A model generated the notes under the pieces. That model saw nothing but the letters and a program-made list of their open reading frames with translations, was not told the DNA's origin and searched no databases. From NCBI GenBank assembly GCA_949825065.1, contig OX463862.1, positions 12,767,592 through 12,831,591 of the forward strand: a stretch of DNA of 64,000 nt, in the 5' to 3' direction. Positions 63,600 through 64,000 of the stretch are shown piece after piece; positions within the stretch are counted from its first letter, which is position 1; every line of letters begins with the position of its first letter. Origin of the DNA: Odontocerum albicorne. Taxonomy: Eukaryota; Arthropoda; Insecta; Trichoptera; Odontoceridae. The translations under genes were made by a program, and so were the position numbers.

Positions 63600-64000
63600 T
63601 GTACAGCACCGGTACAAAGGACTGTAGAAAAAGGTGTATGGTTGCCGCTCAATGCTCGGAGATTTCGGCTCACTTAATGCTTTCCGGTGAAAAGTAACAG
63701 GGTGAGAAGAGATTCCTCCTTAGCAGATGGTCGCAAGCAAAAGGCAGTAGACTGGAGTAAACTGAGAATGTATTTTTTTTACTTTTAGGTTCCTTATGTG
63801 CGGCCAATCGCTCATCGCAAGCGCCTGTTTTCGCCCGAGCATGCCGTCATGACTTGCGAAATATCACAATTCTCGCAAGTTTTCGCACGCATGGGCCGGC
63901 CGACTTTTGATACTGTCTCGCGCGATGGCCGCGCATAAGGAACATTTCAGTTACGGTCGTGACACAGCACGGATCTCAACAAACATAAAATATACATACA
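63600..64000. other. CpG-richer right edge, no gene call
   Basis: 63790-63960 has many CpG (CAATCGCTCATCGCAAGCGC, CGCGCGATGGCCGCGCATAA), unlike the surrounding introns and repeats. It could be a promoter or 5' exon region, possibly of anillin or a neighbour, but I see no start codon context or splice site that would support a call. Confidence 0.3.

Overview
The window looks like insect nuclear DNA. It is AT-rich and dominated by mariner-like elements, 5'-truncated non-LTR retrotransposons, tRNA-derived SINEs, hairpin MITEs and minisatellites. I see no bacterial operon structure, no CRISPR array and no rRNA or functional tRNA gene. The insect order cannot be fixed from the sequence alone.

One host gene is convincing: anillin (scraps in Drosophila), on the minus strand. 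Four consecutive internal exons are visible at 23522-24194, 18676-18908, 16722-16935 and 14537-14684. Each is bounded by AG/GT splice sites, and the phases fit at every junction (1, 0, 1). The joined reading frame keeps the motif order of the central part of Drosophila and human anillin: RERKALFE, PKAAFGMAPP, RSRFNK, SKRRS, LYPCLSDIE. The 5' exons should lie to the right of 24194. The exons for the C-terminal anillin-homology and PH domains should lie to the left of 14537. I found neither set. The window is therefore mostly anillin introns and flanking DNA filled with repeats.

Region by region: 1-14 kb holds a mariner fragment, a TTAA-type MITE, a deleted mariner with intact inverted repeats, a 47-bp tandem array, and the first of two convergent 0.55-kb TIR elements. 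14-24 kb holds the anillin exons, a 54-bp minisatellite inside one intron and a 502-bp PIF/Harbinger-like MITE carrying a MADF remnant inside another. 24-40 kb holds several nested hairpin elements: one MITE inside another at 28.1-28.6 kb, a mariner inside a hairpin arm at 33.3-34.4 kb, and a compound palindrome cluster at 36.5-37.3 kb. 39-54 kb holds a TTAA-type MITE splitting a SINE, a hairpin with a recognisable empty site elsewhere in the window, an open 5'-truncated LINE reverse transcriptase fragment with an 11-bp target-site duplication, a second deleted mariner and the second copy of the 502-bp Harbinger MITE. 54-64 kb holds minisatellites, further LINE and SINE fragments, one mariner, and a CpG-richer right edge.

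I found no previously undescribed gene system. The strongest observations are the spliced anillin exons, the nested and footprinted transposon insertions, an internal deletion shared by two mariner copies, and a few unassigned repeat families and one exon-like open frame.
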